A stretch of 64,000 nucleotides of DNA. Source: Tridacna crocea. Taxonomy: Eukaryota; Mollusca; Bivalvia; Cardiida; Cardiidae. The position numbers and the translations under genes are program-made. Shown piece by piece: positions 22,894 through 34,830 of the stretch; the stretch's first letter is position 1; each line of letters starts with the position of its first letter. The stretch lies in contig OX031062.1 in the NCBI GenBank assembly GCA_943736015.1, positions 54,858,962 through 54,922,961 of the forward strand, given 5' to 3'. The notes below the pieces were generated by a model. The model was not told the DNA's origin and searched no databases. It was given only the letters and a program-made list of their open reading frames with translations.

Positions 22894-23319
22894 TCTCACA
22901 GAACTCTAATTGTTGTCGTTCATTGTATATGCATGTGTGTGAGATGGTTTGTGCGTTTATAGGACTTTCTTCCGTCGGACCGTTTTGCTATTCGTCTATG
23001 CAACTTCCTATGCATTTAACTACTAATACCCCCCTAATACATTTAACCCCCACCCCCGGGGACGTGTCCCTCAATCTACATCGCCGGCAGTTTTACATGT
23101 ATTACAAAAAAATAGAGCCGCCTTGACTTGGACCGCTGGCACGTTTGAGATCTATACACAAAGCTCTGTGTTCGTTTACTTCACGGTTATAACAGGTTTT
23201 TAAACATTTAGGTTTTAACCTTGGATTCAAAGAACCTCTCTCACTCTGCTATGTGTTTGTTAACTTCACTTTTATTACATATTTATAAACATTTAGGTCT
23301 GCAGGTTTGATAAAAAGAA

Positions 23320-23440
23320 CCCCTCTCTCTCCCCCTCTCTCTCTCTTTCTCTCTCAGTCTGCTACATGTTTGTTGACTTCACTTTCATTAAAGTTTTTTT
23401 TTAAACATTTAGGTTTGGACCTTGGATTTGAAGAACACCC

Positions 23441-23477
<37 letters not shown>

Positions 23478-23478
23478 C
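23320..23478. repeat. (TC)n-rich microsatellite tracts
   Basis: Two ctctctct tracts (23326-23356 and 23443-23478) lie in repeated context (ttgttgacttcacttt..acatttaggttt), which occurs three times between 23170 and 23430, suggesting a small local tandem duplication. Confidence 0.75.
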
Positions 23479-23898
23479 CTCTGTAACAACGCACAAAAAC
23501 AAGTTTCGCCGTAAGTCACGTACATGTATATTTATATTTACATACGAGTAACAGATTTCAAACTTCGTTATTTAAATTAAACGTCAGATTTGATATGTGT
23601 TAAATATTTAACAAAGTTGTCCCCGCTAGGCATTTGTCTTTACATTTAGCGAGTCGGTATAGTGTATTGGACCTTCCCGAGTTCAAAGCATACCAAATAT
23701 GGACGAAATAGTGAACTTACCTAATGAAGAACACCAATGATACAGAAATGGAGGAAAAAACTTTCCTTCGTCCAGTTTTGATTCATCTATACAAGTTTCT
23801 TTCCATATTATGTTTAGTTAATTGCACACGATTTTTCTTTGTGTCCTTTCGTTCATGACTATGATACATAAATTCAGCATTTGGCCTAAGAAATTATT

Positions 23899-24143
23899 AA
23901 CTCTTATGCTCTTGAGCGGGACTCATTGACCTTTTTGCGGACAGCGTAGATCAAGATCAGACTGCACGTTCTGTGCAGTCTGATCTTGTTCTACGCTGTC
24001 CGCATCTTGGATTTACATTCTCCGATAAGTAGATTTTTTGTCCGGCAGAAAATACCTTTGAAAGAGCAAAATCCGGATTTTTTGCTATAGGCTTATCGTT
24101 TCATTTAAAGTTTCTTTTCACTTATTTAGCAAGATAATGATTA
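23899..24143. mobile_element. MITE family C copy
   Basis: attaactcttatgctcttga, a hairpin agatcaagatcagactgcac / tgcagtctgatcttgttcta, ccgataagtagattttttgt and atttagcaagataatgatta. Confidence 0.75.
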
Positions 24144-24149
24144 AGCATT

Positions 24150-24943
24150 TGAAACGAGAAATTATCACTTCATGCTGCAATAACTGAGGAAAATGATTTG
24201 CCGTCTATTAGTCTATATGAAGCTTCTCACTCATATATATTTAGCAGTTATCTCTTTATCAAACTGGACAAAATCCAAGACCGGTCAAAATTGAAAGCAT
24301 TTCCCAACAACAAATTTAATGTGGAACAAAGGGTGAGATTTGTTTCTGATACACCATTAAACTTCAGTCTTAGCCTTTGGATGTTTGACTGACGAAGGCT
24401 AGGTTTCATCAATTGTCATAAGCTACAACAGTGACGTTTCAAACTACGACACTAAAGCCGAAAACATTTCAACGTTTAGTCCAGCCAAGAACTACGTTTT
24501 ATTGAGTTTGTCCTGAAATTGATGATTTAGATACTTTATTTTTTTCCTCCCACAATGAATCAGAAAATTCAATACCGCTGTAAAATTTACAGAAAGAAAC
24601 GTTTCTGTGAATGAAACTTTGGTTTGGGTTTTTTTTTTTTTTAAATAAGGGCGAGCTGTTGATTATAGTATTGACCAATCACATTTGTTTATCAGATTCA
24701 CCGCGGTACTAAAGTTTCCATTTCATGGTGGGAGTTCAAGAAGAACATTGGCAGGGTCCAAAGTTATACTCTTGTAAAACCGATCCGTTTTGTTTCATCC
24801 ATTGTGCCAACTCGAATATTAAGTACCGGAGAATACGATTAGACTAACGACCCTCTCTTGCCGTTTTAGTTCAGGCACAGGTGAATAATACTGATCAATG
24901 ACCGGGGTCATATTCGATAGGCGATACGTTTGTACGTCATATC
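24150..24943. other. No gene recognised; MITE A fragment at 24245-24330
   Basis: ccggtcaaaattgaaagcat near 24281 looks like the left part of a MITE A. The remainder is AT-rich with poly-T runs and no coding signal. Confidence 0.4.
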
Positions 24944-25032
24944 ACATATCGTCGGTTTGCTTGCAAAACCTCGTAACTACAGCTTGTAACAAGCTGTAGT
25001 TACGAGGTTTTGCAAGCAAACCGACGATATGT
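24944..25032. mobile_element. Perfect palindrome, family F
   Basis: acatatcgtcggtttgcttg and its inverse flank caaaacctcgtaactacag; the two 40-odd bp arms appear identical with an essentially zero-length loop. Confidence 0.9.
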
Positions 25033-25559
25033 ATATTTGGTTATGATGAACGAAGTTTTGACAATAAGTCCTTCGTTTCAAATGGAGGTGATTTTTTCCC
25101 GGTGCATGAAGATCTAAAATGAACCTACATTTATGCAATTCAATTTATCAATTAAACTACATCTAGGTAAATCACGTGTACAATGAGCTCTGTAAAAGAA
25201 CAATTTTTTAAACACTATCCATTTTTCAGAAATATGAAATTGAAATCTGTTTAGTTCAAGTGTTCATTTTCTTCTGTAATTCTGGTGTCTGTTTTTCTTA
25301 TTTCATTTTCGTTGACAAATGAAATTGTATCTCTGCTCAAAGATTATATCCTGTTGGTTTTTAATGTCATTCCTTTGTATTGTTCTTTATAAGAAACAGT
25401 GCAACATATAGTTCGTTTCAATCCAAAATAACTAATAGAACGAGGCCTATCAAAATTTCGTATATTTACTGTTTTGGTACTAGATATATATGTATCTTAG
25501 CTATACATGCACGAATAAGAAACAATATGTAATGATTTAAACAAAAACCTTTTCATTAA

Positions 25560-26030
25560 TCATTTACGATTGGATGTCTGACTGTAAAAACGGTATTGAA
25601 AATGCTGAACATTATTTTTTCAAATGCTACCGTTATTCAGATTTAGGAAACTCGCTTTTCCGAGCTACAAGCGAATTCCACCCTTTAGATATAGACAGAT
25701 TGTTTTTGACAGTGATGAATTTACCTTATACCAAAATGTTTTACTTTGTGAAGCTGTTCACAGGTATATACAAGAGACAAAACGCTTTCAGTAATCGACA
25801 CCATTGATAGTAGTAATAATCTTACCGGACGTACGACTGAGAGTACCATCCGATTTCCTTTCACCTCTTCCTTTCTTTTCTATCAATACCCTTCTTTCCT
25901 TTCGTTTTTCACTTTTTTTCGCTGTACATAATTATATTATAAAAGAATTGACTTCGGATATATTGTCATTGTTGTAAAAAGAATTTGTGAAATTGTTTTG
26001 TAGGGTAAGGCCCGATTCTACGTTAGCAGA
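25560..26030 (+). pseudogene. 3' end of a non-LTR retrotransposon (LINE) ORF2
   Basis: 25574-25807 ends an open frame with CKNGIENAEHYFFKCYRYS, the C-x2/3...E-x2-H-x4-C zinc-finger-like pattern common at the C-terminus of LINE reverse transcriptase proteins. An AT- and T-rich stretch resembling a 3' UTR follows. Nothing upstream reads as RT, so this is a 5'-truncated copy. Equivalent tails: 31015-31100 and 57536-57670. Confidence 0.6.
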
Positions 26031-26383
26031 AGTTGTGGTCCAACCACATTTCAAAATTTAATGAAATGCAATATATTTTAACTAAACTAAGTACCGTTTC
26101 TTTTTCGGTTTACTCAGCAGATGGTTTCTGCATCTATTTCTAATTTGGTAGCAGCATGATTCAATATGTCCTAAAACAATGATAAGCCAAAACCTTTTGA
26201 TAGATTTATCGTTTTCTCTGCCGCCGATACAACTTTCTATAATTTCTCGATACAAAGTTTTCACAAAAAGTAGATCTCTAGCAACCTTAAGGTCTTCACC
26301 GGACTGTTCAGTCTGGCGCAGGATATACATGGCTAGTTTTTAGTATACTTAAGTACTGTGATGTTTGCTTTCAAGCCGATTGT

Positions 26384-27629
26384 AACAAGAGCCGTCAGAG
26401 ACGGGTTATGCTCCCCGAACAAGTACTTGTCATAAAATATATGAAACTTGATATAAATTAACTTCATTTATCCTAAAAGAACCAGTTCATGCCCCCCAAA
26501 ATTTGAAGTGAAAAGGCTATTACTATCTTAGAGATAGCCAACACAAACTTGTAGAGGACAATAAGCCCAATAAGCCCCCTTTAAGCTCCCTTTTCCCATC
26601 AGAGAATATTGCATCATTGAAATAAATACAACGGGTGTGTGGTTTGTGGCATTTTTGAATAATACTTCAAAATTCGAAATTTCATAAAATTTTGAGCAGT
26701 CATGTAGTAAATATTACATAAAACAATTTTTTACATGAAGCCCCCTTTTTCCGAGACGCAGCCTGAAATTGAGAAACAGGAAGAGAGGTACCTGGGCAAC
26801 ATTCTTACAAGTTCAGATTTGAAATTTCACAAAGTTTTGAGCACCGATAAAAGGAGATACTAGTGAAAAACAATGTTTTCCATGAAGTCCCCTTTTTCCG
26901 TGATGCAGCCTTAATTTGAGAGACCAGGAAAGACATATTTGCGCATTAGTAATTCATAGATTGAAAAAAAAAAACAAAAAACAAAGGGCACATGTTGAAA
27001 CTTGTAAAACAAGATATAACCATGAATTGTTGACAAAAACTGAACAAGATATTAGTAAAAATTGAAATTTTGCATTAGGGCCCCTTTTTCCTTGCTATTT
27101 TACAAGAAACCCCCTTTTTTCCATGACAGAGGGTCAAATTGAAAAACACATAGATAAAGAAACAAGAGCACATGGTGAAACTTTGAAAAAACAATATAAC
27201 CATGAAGTTTAAAGAAATTTTGAGCAGAACTGAATGAAATATTAGTAAAATTTGGAATTTTGCAAGAAACCCCCTTTTTCCATGACAGAACGTCAACTTA
27301 AAAAAAGCCCAGATTAAAAATAGCAAGGGCACATGCTAAAACTTTCCATAAACAATATAACCATGAAGTTTCATGATATTCTGACAAAAACTGAATGAGA
27401 TATTGGCAAAAATTGCAATTTTGCATTAAGCCCCTTTTTTCCATGACACGGGGTCAAATTGAAAATCCGGGAAAGATACGTCGGCGCCTTACTTCAAAAA
27501 GTTCATATATGAAGTTTTATCCAATTTGGTCCAGGGGTTGTGGAGAAATGGCTTCGGACGGAAGGAGGACAGACGGACGGACGGACGGACGAAGCGGCGA
27601 CTATATGCTCGCCCTTCGGGCAGCATAAA
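26384..27629. mobile_element. Pearl-like element: tandem core, ACGG microsatellite, terminal hairpin
   Basis: Begins acaagagccgtcagagacgg. The core has about six or seven diverged repeats of some 150-180 bp, each with agcccccttttttccatga and ggtcaaattgaaaa (near 26738, 26884, 27077, 27106, 27266 and 27427). An ACGG microsatellite follows at 27567-27592, then a terminal tgctcgcccttcgggcagca hairpin-like end. This order matches bivalve pearl elements, thought to be non-autonomous Helitron relatives (family knowledge; assignment is inference). Confidence 0.65.
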
Positions 27630-27682
27630 AATCCAAATATTGCTATTTTAAAGGTATTTTTGCTAAGAAAGGTATAACCTTC

Positions 27683-27752
27683 TTATCGGACAGAGTAGAT
27701 TCAAGATCTGACTGCACGTTCTGTGAGTCGCGCTTAGCAGTCAAGGGGTTAA
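27683..27752. mobile_element. MITE family C, deleted copy
   Basis: tatcggacagagtagattca, tctgactgcacgttctgtga, then gtcgcgcttagcagtcaagg and ggttaag; half the hairpin is missing. Confidence 0.65.
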
Positions 27753-28321
27753 GAGAGATCGAGGTGGGGATACACATTCAAGACAATCACTTGTCAGTAA
27801 AAAGTTGATCGAACATCTATCAGTTAAACAGAAAGTGCACGGTGAAGTGAAGATCATAACATCAACCTGTCAGTGTGACTAATACTTTCTGATTGGTTTA
27901 TTGTAAATAGTATGACTGTGTTTATTTCACTGCACCCAATTTTCATTACTTTCATCTCGCGACCTAACAACAATTAGTTGAAAAGGCTATTGACATGTAA
28001 CGTTAAAGAAAGGTTGTAAGCAGCATATTTTACACTATTTAGAGGTAAAAGTGCTGACTTGCTATTTTGATAACAAGGTTACTTTTTCTTGGAAAGTAGC
28101 GACAAGTATCCCTTTTCTGTTGTAATTATGGAAACTGTCTATTAAATGATATTTATAGCTTGGACTTAATGTTTTCGGAGAAAACATTATTAAGGTCCTG
28201 TCATTCATTCGTATGCTAAACATCATCATTGTCGTGAGAAAACTTTGACATTTTCTAATGTCTTTGTCATTACTGCAGACATTTACTTCAAACATGGACT
28301 AGATGTTTATTGTAGAGAAGG

Positions 28322-28508
28322 GTGCAAGAAGGTCCGTGGTGGTCCGTATTGGCTTCGTAACTACATGGTCTGGGGAGCGGGTGTCAAATTCGGGATCGTT
28401 TATTGACCTCACACTTTCGGTGCGAGTACTTGTGTAGTTTCAAGGAAGCAGAATCGAGAACGATAAGTATAAGTTGTTAATACTTGTTTCTCAAGCGGTA
28501 AAAAAAGA
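28322..28508 (+). mobile_element. SINE family S3 copy
   Basis: gagcgggtgtcaaattcggg, gtgcgagtacttgtgtagtt and gaagcagaatcgagaacg match 15355-15580. Confidence 0.65.
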
Positions 28509-28513
28509 TATAC

Positions 28514-28742
28514 TTAACTCATTACCAAACGACAATATTTTAGACCAGTCCAAATTGAAAGCATTTGCAGACGACAAAATAAAAGTGACTGAAAATTTGA
28601 AATTTGTTTTGTGAGGGGTAGAAAACATTATGGGAAAAGGAGAAAATGCTGGTTACCAGCATTTTCTCCTTTTCCCACAATGTTTTCTAAAGGTTTCTTT
28701 CTCAGGGGCGTCAAAAGTAGGGATTGTGCGGTAATGGGTTAA
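28514..28742. mobile_element. MITE family A copy, complete
   Basis: TTAACTCATTACCAAACGAC ... TGCGGTAATGGGTTAA. Perfect central palindrome around ctggttaccag (about 28650). Confidence 0.88.
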
Positions 28743-29051
28743 GAAGTGGTCAATGCAAACGGAGGAAACACTAAAGACATTCATTTCGACTTAAAAACAA
28801 TTGCATGCAAGTGTTGGCACCTATGTGGGATGCTCAAGTGAAGATTAAGATTACTCTTGCTAAATTCAATGTGTCATAACGTGCATGCTCTTGGATCTTG
28901 AGATAGAAATGAAAGAAAACAAAAATGTATGTGTGAAGCTGCATTTTAGCTAACCCATGCTTGATGTCGTCTCAGTGTTTCTTCCATTTGAGCCATGTTC
29001 TGGCAAATGGGGACTTAATGTATCTCTGTGATACATTGTACTAAGCAAGTC

Positions 29052-29572
29052 ATTACTTACAAATGGCCTGCAAAACGCAAAAAGGGGCATTCGGACATTT
29101 GCGTTAAGTACCGTCTCGGATTAGCTCGAGCAGACTGCGCACGCTGAAACAAGACGGCACCTTCTATTTTTATGTCATTTTCTGTTTTGCGCAAGTCTAC
29201 TGTAGCACAAAATCTAATGTAGTCGTAAAGTGCCGTCTCGGATGAGCCTGCGCGGACTGCGCACGCTGATACGAGACGGCACCGTCTATTTTTTATGTCA
29301 TTTTCTGTTTTGCGCAAGTCTACTGTAGCACAAAATCCATTGTAGTCGTAAAGTACCGTCTCGGATTAGCCCGCGCGACTGTGTACACTGATACGAGACG
29401 GCACCTTCTATTTTTATGTCATTTTCTGTTTTGCGCAAGTCTACAGTAGCACAAAATGTAATGTAGTCGTAAAGTGCCGTACCTGATGAGCCTGCGCGGA
29501 CTGCGCAGGCTCATCCGAGACGACACTTTACGCAAATGTCCGAATACCCCTTTTCCTGTGTTGCAAGCCATT
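29052..29572. mobile_element. MITE family B copy expanded by internal ~122 bp tandem units
   Basis: Normal family B ends (gcaaaaaggggcattcggac / gtccgaataccccttttcc) enclose three units of about 122 bp beginning tagtcgtaaagt (about 29220, 29344, 29466). Each has gtctcggat, a cgcgcactg-type hairpin half, ttatgtcattttctgttttg and cgcaagtctactgtagcac. Other copies have one such unit. Confidence 0.8.
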
Positions 29573-29576
29573 ATCA

Positions 29577-29762
29577 TGGATCCATGAAATCCGTTTTATT
29601 TGATGGTCGAATGATCTTTAGACATACAGAAAATTGTACTAGGTGCTAACAGGTTCGACCCATGTTTGCCTGTGCGCATTCGGCGCGGGCTGACATGGTC
29701 GATACCTTTCTGGAGACCTATACAGATGCGTTAAGCCCCCCTTTTACAGAGCATGGGTCATT
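29577..29762. mobile_element. MITE family E fragment
   Basis: ggttcgacccatgtttgcct, gcgcgggctgacatggtcga and taagccccccttttacagag. Confidence 0.55.
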
Positions 29763-30239
29763 TTTCTATTCCTGTTTACACTCACATCTTGATGCAGTAC
29801 AAGGCAATATTTTATACCGTCACGTGACACTTGGGGATATTTGAAAAAGAAAATACGAAAAAAATTATTATCTATGCTATGGAATCTGTATTTTACGATA
29901 AATTGTCCAATTTGTTCATTTTACAAGACTGCTTTCCTTTTAACTTCTTTCAGCGCTAAATATAGATCTGTTTTACCGTGAACTATGGCGCATCTCTATC
30001 CCTGTATACCAGGAAAAAGTAGGGCTATTAGGAAAAAGAAGCTATTAGCCAAGCATGCAGGGGCTGTTTCAATGAATGGCCGATGCACAGGTTAGACGCT
30101 AGCCGATCATAGCTGAATGAAAGATAGCGTTTTATGGACTAAACATTTGTGTCATTTTGAAATACAAAGTTACAGTTGTTTTGAAAAGTAAAGTAGTCCG
30201 GTTCTAGCGGTAGATAATGGAAAAAGTCAAGTGGAACAT

Positions 30240-30380
30240 TAAAAGACTTTAGTCTTATAGGCTTGAAGGAACGAACGGACGGTGTAAATCAAAGATCAGA
30301 CTACACGTTTTGTGTAGTCTGATCATGATGTACGCAGTCCGCAAAAGCTCCTTATTTAGGCAATGCATTCAAAAGGATTA
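30240..30380. mobile_element. MITE family C fragment
   Basis: Hairpin agatcagactacacgttttg / tgtagtctgatcatgatgta with gtccgcaaaagctcc. Confidence 0.6.
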
Positions 30381-30663
30381 ATGAACAATCGCACCAAGCG
30401 TAGAGTGTAACCCAAAACGGCAAAAGTTGCATAACGGTGTCGCTTTATTTATGAACAGCGCTATGCGGTTCTCATAAATTGTCCCTGAACCCAAGTTTAT
30501 ACAAAATAAATCAAATACAAGGACGAGTTATATGAGTCTATGTCTATGTGTGATCGATCAATGAGAACAATTGTCAATACTGTATGTGGAAAAACTATCA
30601 GAAACAGCACACATCGAGAAATTATTTACGGTTTCAATCAAATCCTAAAATATATCATGATAA

Positions 30664-30893
30664 TTAACCCATTACCACACAATCCCTTCTTTTGACGCCC
30701 CTGAGAAAGAAGCCTTTTGAAAACACTGAAGGAAAAGGAGAAAATGCTGGTAACCAGCATTTTTCTCCTTTTCCCACAGCGTTTTCTACCCTTCCCAGAA
30801 CAAATTTCAATTTTTCAGTCACCTTTATTTTGTCGTCTGCAAATGCTTTCAATTTGAACCAGTCTAAAATTTTGTCGTGTGGTAAAGAGTTAA
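30664..30893. mobile_element. MITE family A copy, complete, minus-like orientation
   Basis: TTAACCCATTACCACACAAT ... GTGGTAAAGAGTTAA, reversed relative to 28514-28742. The palindrome is intact except for an extra T in one arm. Open frames on both strands here are palindrome artefacts. Confidence 0.85.
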
Positions 30894-31014
30894 AGACGAT
30901 TATAGAATTGAAAACTATGTGACGGTGCATTTACATTGGCATAATTAGATAGTTATGCACTCCGTACAGGGACATTACCACTACACATAGAAACAGGGCG
31001 ATACATACATGTCA

Positions 31015-31100
31015 TACTGGAGAGACGTTTTTGTTTTATATGTCATGAGAAAGGTTCTGTTGAAGATGAATTTCATTTCTTGTTTGATTGGTCTGCCTAC
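31015..31100 (+). pseudogene. LINE ORF2 C-terminal fragment
   Basis: In one frame CHEKGSVEDEFHFLFDW, the E-D-E-x-H-F motif seen in LINE protein tails. Only about 85 bp is recognisable. Confidence 0.45.
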
Positions 31101-31451
31101 ACAACTTTTTGGCTGGGATTTTTTATTATCATGCAAATGGATTGACTTCAACTTGATTTCAAATATCATATAGCGAACGGCTTAAACATATGATGACGAA
31201 GAAATATTTTCAACATGTATCTGTATTATACTAGCGTACATCTAAAACTGTAACAGAAAACACGAAGTGATATCTAATATAAGAATAACATCTAGTGCAC
31301 TATGCTTACACCATAAATTTCTGAAGTCAGCTGTCTTCAGTATAGTGACTCATAAGCCAATCGTGCTTCTCTGGGTTATACATTTATAAATTGTTTCATA
31401 AAAATACAATTTGTTAAGTATTTATCAACCTGTATTTGTATTATGTGTCAC

Positions 31452-31681
31452 TTAAACTTTTATCAAAGGACAAAACTTTAGTCTGGTCTAAATTGAAAGC
31501 ACTTGCAGATGACAAAGTAAAACGTAACTGAAAAACTGAAATGTGTTTTGAGCAGGGTAGAAAACATTGAGGGAAAAGGAGAAATTGCCGGTTACCAGTA
31601 TTATATCATTTTCCCTCAATGTTATCAAAAGGCCTTTATCTAAGGGTCGTAAAAACCAGGAATTGTTTTGTAGAGGGTTAA
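31452..31681. mobile_element. MITE family A copy
   Basis: TTAAACTTTTATCAAAGGAC ... TTTGTAGAGGGTTAA with palindrome attgagggaaaaggagaaat / tatcattttccctcaatg. Confidence 0.8.
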
Positions 31682-31717
31682 TAAGCTACTATTGCTACTA
31701 CTACTACTATAACTACT

Positions 31718-31982
31718 GCCTGCAAAACGCAAAAAAAGAACTTTCGGACATTTGCGTAAAGTGTCGTCTCGGATTAGCCTGCGCAGTCCGCGCAGGCTAA
31801 TCCAAGATGGCACTTTCCGTTTTTACGTGATTTTTTGTTTTGTGCAAATCTACTATAGCACAGAAATCACATAAAAACGGAAAGTGCCGTCTCGGATCAG
31901 CCTGCGCGGACTGCGCAGGCTGATCCAAGACGACACTTTACGCAAATGTCCGAATGTCCCTTTTCGCATGTGGCAAGCCATA
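31718..31982. mobile_element. MITE family B copy, well preserved
   Basis: Ends gcctgcaaaacgc / gcatgtggcaagcc. Two hairpins, both with a gcgcagtccgcgc-type core, and linked inverted blocks acggaaagtgccgtctcgga. Confidence 0.85.
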
Positions 31983-32239
31983 TTATATGAGCCCCGCACT
32001 GGCAAAAGGCGGTGTCATGCATACCCATAGTGTATTGTACCGAGCAAGTCATCGGGCAATTATCGTTTCATAAAACCGATTTTTTAGCACGACTGACTGA
32101 GTCATGAGGTAGCCTGATCCTTCGACGAGCAGACAATAAACCGATAGCAAAAAGTTTCGACCCTACTCATCCTGCACGGATTGCAGAGGCTGATATGTAC
32201 GATTATTTTTGAAAATGCATTGAAGCCCTCTTTTTACAA

Positions 32240-33530
32240 AATAGGCCTATTGCTTATATAAATTACACGTAAAGTATGATATATCACAAGACCTAAATAC
32301 AATAAAACATTTATATGAATATATCATTGATGAATCACGAGGTCATTAATTAACCTGACCAATGAAAATTACCTGTAACAATAGACACCATTTTTTGTAC
32401 ATACAATGTACATATACTGATGTTGTTCAACGAAGGTTTTCTTGACCAGCCCTAATATCTCAAAATGTAGAGCACGAGACGTGTGAACGTCAACTGTAAG
32501 ACCACTTCAAGGAGTTGGTTCGATCCCCTTGGCTCGCCACCTAAAATTACTGTTTAAGTCTTAAGGGCAAGCTTTTGAATCAAAGTCCCGTATGCCGGCG
32601 CTATAAACTGAGCACATTAGAGAACCAGGCTTTACTTAGGATGTGTTTCTTCTTGTATCTTGCTCTTTTACAGAAAACAACATTAACAGTCTTCTGGGGG
32701 ACGACTAAAAAAAAAAACGAATATCAAACAATGAATTTGTTTACAAGGTACTTGCCTTCCATTTAACAGGTTATTGTATGTTCTCGCATACACCAAAACG
32801 ATGCAAAAATGGGAGAACAAAACAGTCTATAAGCCTTAACGGATAAAATCTTCTAGGTTTAACTGTCCTTCTACCAAATAAAAGGTCTCTGGTGCACTTT
32901 GTAAGAAGTGACAATGTCAAACAGATTTCTCCTGAAGTATATTCTCTAATTCTCTACATATACTACGTCTTGACAGTTTTCAAAGGAAATGTCGAGAAAT
33001 CACGGCCCTGGCGTCGTGGTTCTACGTTCGTGGTTTCGTCGTCGTGCGAAAACTGAGACTTCTTTTTTCTTTTTTTATATCTCTTTTATTACTGAAGATA
33101 TTTACTTATAATTCAGACTATTTGTTAAATATCGAAAAGGGAACTAATACAACAAGGGAAAAGACCAAATGATACAGATATACCCCCTTTTTTTTTACTT
33201 GGAATTTTCACAGATAATCAAGCATTTGCAGCATTTGCAGCCGAACGTTGGCACCCGCATGGAGTGCTCTTATTTTTACTGTCTAAAAGAAGTCTTTTGA
33301 ATGTAAATATTACAAAGTAATGACAGAATTATGGGATGTTTCGGTCCACAGTTTTCCAAACAAGGTAATTCACAATACTTTGTGGCCAAACCATCAATAT
33401 ACGGTGACATCAAACCGTATTTGTATGATCGGTACATAAATTTGACGGATAAGATGTACATTATTTATGGTTGTTTTATTTCTATTTACGGACTTATAAC
33501 ACATTTACATACATTTTCAATATTACTTCT
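32240..33530. other. No gene recognised; possible tRNA-like SINE remnant at about 32455-32545
   Basis: tagagcacgagacgtgtgaa followed by gttggttcgatccccttggc resembles pol III A and B boxes of a tRNA-derived sequence. The rest is AT-rich with no convincing coding frame. Confidence 0.3.
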
Positions 33531-33533
33531 CCC

Positions 33534-33777
33534 TAACCCTTTACCAAACATTCCCAAGTTTTGACGACCCTATAAGGGAGAAGCCTTCTGAAAAACACTG
33601 TTGGAAAAGGAGAACATGCTGGTTACCAGCATGTTCTCCTTTTTCAACAATGCTTTTCTTTTTCACCCACCATTATATAGACAATTTTCACTGTTTTTAA
33701 AAGCCACATTTAATCTATCGTCTTCAAATTCTTTGAGTTTGAACGAGTCCAAACTTTATTGTCAGGTAAAGAGTTAA
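33534..33777. mobile_element. MITE family A copy, minus-like orientation
   Basis: TAACCCTTTACCAAACATTC ... GTCAGGTAAAGAGTTAA. Palindrome ggaaaaggagaacatgctgg / ccagcatgttctcctttttc with a matched change in both arms. Confidence 0.83.
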
Positions 33778-33989
33778 GAATGACAATATCATTTTTTCCC
33801 CTCTCTCCTTGGCCTCCTATTTATTGCCTGATGAGGTTAAACCGTCACCCAATTTTCTTTCCTAGAAATTACCCTTATTTCAGACTATTTATTTACGCAT
33901 TCTAATTAAAACCAAACATTTTAGCTTTAGACTGAACATTCTGGACACCACATTCAATATCAAACAAAAGCGATAACCGCTCAGGTTAC

Positions 33990-33991
33990 TG

Positions 33992-34022
<31 letters not shown>
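33990..34022. repeat. (GATT)n microsatellite
   Basis: About eight GATT units; a related tract occurs at 34301-34350. Confidence 0.85.
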
Positions 34023-34023
<1 letters not shown>

Positions 34024-34051
34024 ATGGGAGCTTGATGCCTAACAACTTATA

Positions 34052-34126
34052 GTCGGTGTGCTTCCAAAACCTCGTAACTACAGCTTGTAACAAGCTGTAG
34101 TTACGAGATTTTGGAAGCACACCGAC
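34052..34126. mobile_element. Palindrome, family F
   Basis: gtcggtgtgcttccaaaacc and its inverse around cgtaactacagcttg; one mismatch seen between arms. Confidence 0.88.
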
Positions 34127-34394
34127 GTTATGTCAGTACACGTACGTATGTGTTTCATGGCTTTCTCTGAACAGTACTAACACAACTTTCTTTCCAAGTC
34201 TTTGACTACTTTTCTTACATGCAGAGATAAGAGGCGAACGAACATTCGCCAGAAAAAAATGTTAGTTTCAACCGAGTATCGAACTCGCAACCACCAGGCC
34301 ATTGATTGATTGATTAATTGATTGATTAATTGATTGACTAACTGACTGGCTGACTGACAAGTAATTTCATGCTATCCAGTAAGTTATCGTGAAA

Positions 34395-34830
34395 AATCGG
34401 TGATTTTTTTTCAATATTTCATAGTTACGACCAATAAATATAACGATTTTGATATTTTAACTCTTCAATTGAAAGCGGAAACAGTTGTCCCCGCGTACCA
34501 GTTACCTAGGTAAATGTGCGTGCCTCACAACCAGATGGAAATATGACGTAATTAACATTTCTCGATTTTGACTAATATTTTAATGCATTGGTATGCGGAG
34601 GGGGTATGCCACGGAGAATAACCGAAAAAAAAAAAAAACTATACTGGATTTTGATTAAGGTCCTCCCCCGTCCCGAAAGGATTAAAAGCATGAAATAAAT
34701 AGAATATACTTTTATCGGTGAAAGTTAGAAAATTATTCGATCTCGTGAACATTATCTGTAATATTTCCACTCGTGGCAGCGACTGACGATGTTCACCCTA
34801 TGAAATAAATTTCGATCTTTAGAAAAAACA
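34395..34830. mobile_element. Fold-back element family I, reverse orientation
   Basis: Blocks of 17795-18300 appear in reverse order and complement: tttcatagttacgac, tcttcaattgaaagcgg, ttctcgattttgac, then cgatctcgtgaacattatc and tatgaaataaatttcgatct. Confidence 0.7.

Noticed and set aside
30664..30930. Opposed open frames on both strands
   Set aside because: Both read through the palindromic MITE A, which keeps mirrored frames open.
33331..33564. 77-codon frame with a hydrophobic tail
   Set aside because: Isolated, with no recognised family, and its end runs into a MITE A terminus.
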